From: a virus
Length of the DNA stretch: 64,000 nt
Direction: 5' to 3' (one strand)
Virus record (IMG/VR): IMGVR_UViG_3300033182_000484
Location: 1 to 64,000 of that record
Shown here: piece after piece, positions 63,747 to 64,000 of the stretch
How positions within the stretch are numbered: position 1 is the first letter of the stretch
Layout: every line of letters starts with the position of its first letter
Notes under the pieces: model-generated
Databases searched by the model: none
Seen by the model: the letters and a program-made list of their open reading frames with translations, nothing else
Told to the model about the DNA's origin: nothing
Program-made: the position numbers and the translations under genes

Positions 63747-63999
63747 CTAGGCGTCGTAGACACCCAAGGTTCCGGCGTCGATCCACTCGGCGTACAGGCC
63801 GTTCGCCGCGAGGGTGTCAACCACGTCGGTCCGAACTCCGAACGGGTTCTCGATCTTCCCGTCGTCGTTCACGTACTCTTTCAGGTACTCCTGGTAGTAG
63901 TCCGCGACCGGCATCCCGTTCGCGTCGAAATCTTCGCCGCTGATGATGAAGTGGGAGTTCCAGCCGTTGCCGTTGTCGACCATCTTGATGCCCTTCTTC
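63747..63999 (-). CDS. Small protein, 5' end beyond the window
   Basis: At least 78 residues (MVDNGNGWNSHFIISGEDFD...). The frame continues to the window edge (KKGIK before the first Met) and no clear ribosome site precedes that Met, so the gene is probably truncated here. Acidic, alpha/beta. No family recognised. Confidence 0.6.
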   Translation of the reverse strand, partial: KKGIKMVDNGNGWNSHFIISGEDFDANGMPVADYYQEYLKEYVNDDGKIENPFGVRTDVVDTLAANGLYAEWIDAGTLGVYDA

Positions 64000-64000
64000 T

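Noticed and set aside
1-64000. tRNA genes, CRISPR arrays, integrase, diversity-generating retroelement, RNA or DNA polymerase
   Set aside because: No cloverleaf with a TTCGA-type arm, no regular repeat-spacer array, and no integrase, reverse transcriptase or polymerase motifs were found on either strand.

Overview
The window is a 64-kb, GC-rich, tightly packed stretch of a tailed-phage genome. Both ends are open: a recT-like gene enters at the left edge and a small gene leaves at the right edge. There is no tape measure, sheath or long-tail gene. Instead it has a very large portal protein, a scaffold, two kinds of head-to-tail adaptor, a nozzle-type tail tube protein and two very large putative internal/ejection proteins, so a short-tailed (podovirus-like) particle is likely. 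A phage-encoded GcrA homologue, a regulator known from Alphaproteobacteria, points to an alphaproteobacterial host. No integrase, DNA polymerase, RNA polymerase, tRNA gene or CRISPR array was seen.

Layout. (1) 1-7,700, plus strand: replication/recombination operon (RecT, HNH endonuclease, SF2 helicase, VRR-NUC nuclease, TOPRIM primase-helicase, acidic and unknown proteins), ending in a strong hairpin at 7,704-7,725. (2) 7,731-8,823, minus: four small genes, divergent from (3) 8,965-9,984, plus: four small genes. (4) 9,989-41,902, minus: late region, read from the right as ribbon-helix-helix (RHH) regulator, small zinc protein, terminase small and large subunits, a large putative structural protein with an embedded ORF, portal, GroES-like chaperonin, scaffold, major capsid protein, tail/adaptor/nozzle genes, ejection proteins and a lysis cassette (holin-like proteins, M15 peptidase, lipoprotein, class-3 lipase, membrane protein). 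(5) 42,001-43,420 plus, 43,486-44,315 minus and 44,458-46,166 plus: short early-type operons separated by divergent promoters and hairpin terminators. (6) 46,348-64,000, minus: about 36 mostly small accessory/early genes, including GcrA, a methyltransferase, a DUF2303 protein, a Tad2-like (DUF2829) anti-Thoeris candidate, a beta-helix protein, a second HNH endonuclease, many zinc-finger miniproteins, a YqaJ exonuclease and several HTH proteins.

Regulation is the most distinctive part. The perfect 10-bp palindrome TGTGGCCACA occurs six times and near-copies four more times, almost all at operon starts. Several sit inside or against recognisable -35/-10 promoters. Three copies lie in tandem between the divergent RHH gene (41,744-41,902) and the plus operon at 42,001. 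I propose that the RHH protein, or less likely the small XRE protein at 43,486, runs a genome-wide operator network. A second palindrome (CACAATTTTTGTG) marks the two divergent promoter regions at 8.9 and 44.4 kb. The only large gene-free stretch (58,395-58,874) is AT-rich with eleven TGTAAC/GTTACA repeats and is the best candidate for a replication origin or partition-like site.

How the genes work together: YqaJ exonuclease plus RecT form a two-component recombinase; helicase, primase-helicase and VRR-NUC serve replication; GcrA, the methyltransferase and the small HTH proteins would reprogram or evade the host; the Tad2-like protein would counter Thoeris immunity; the late minus-strand block builds the particle and lyses the cell.
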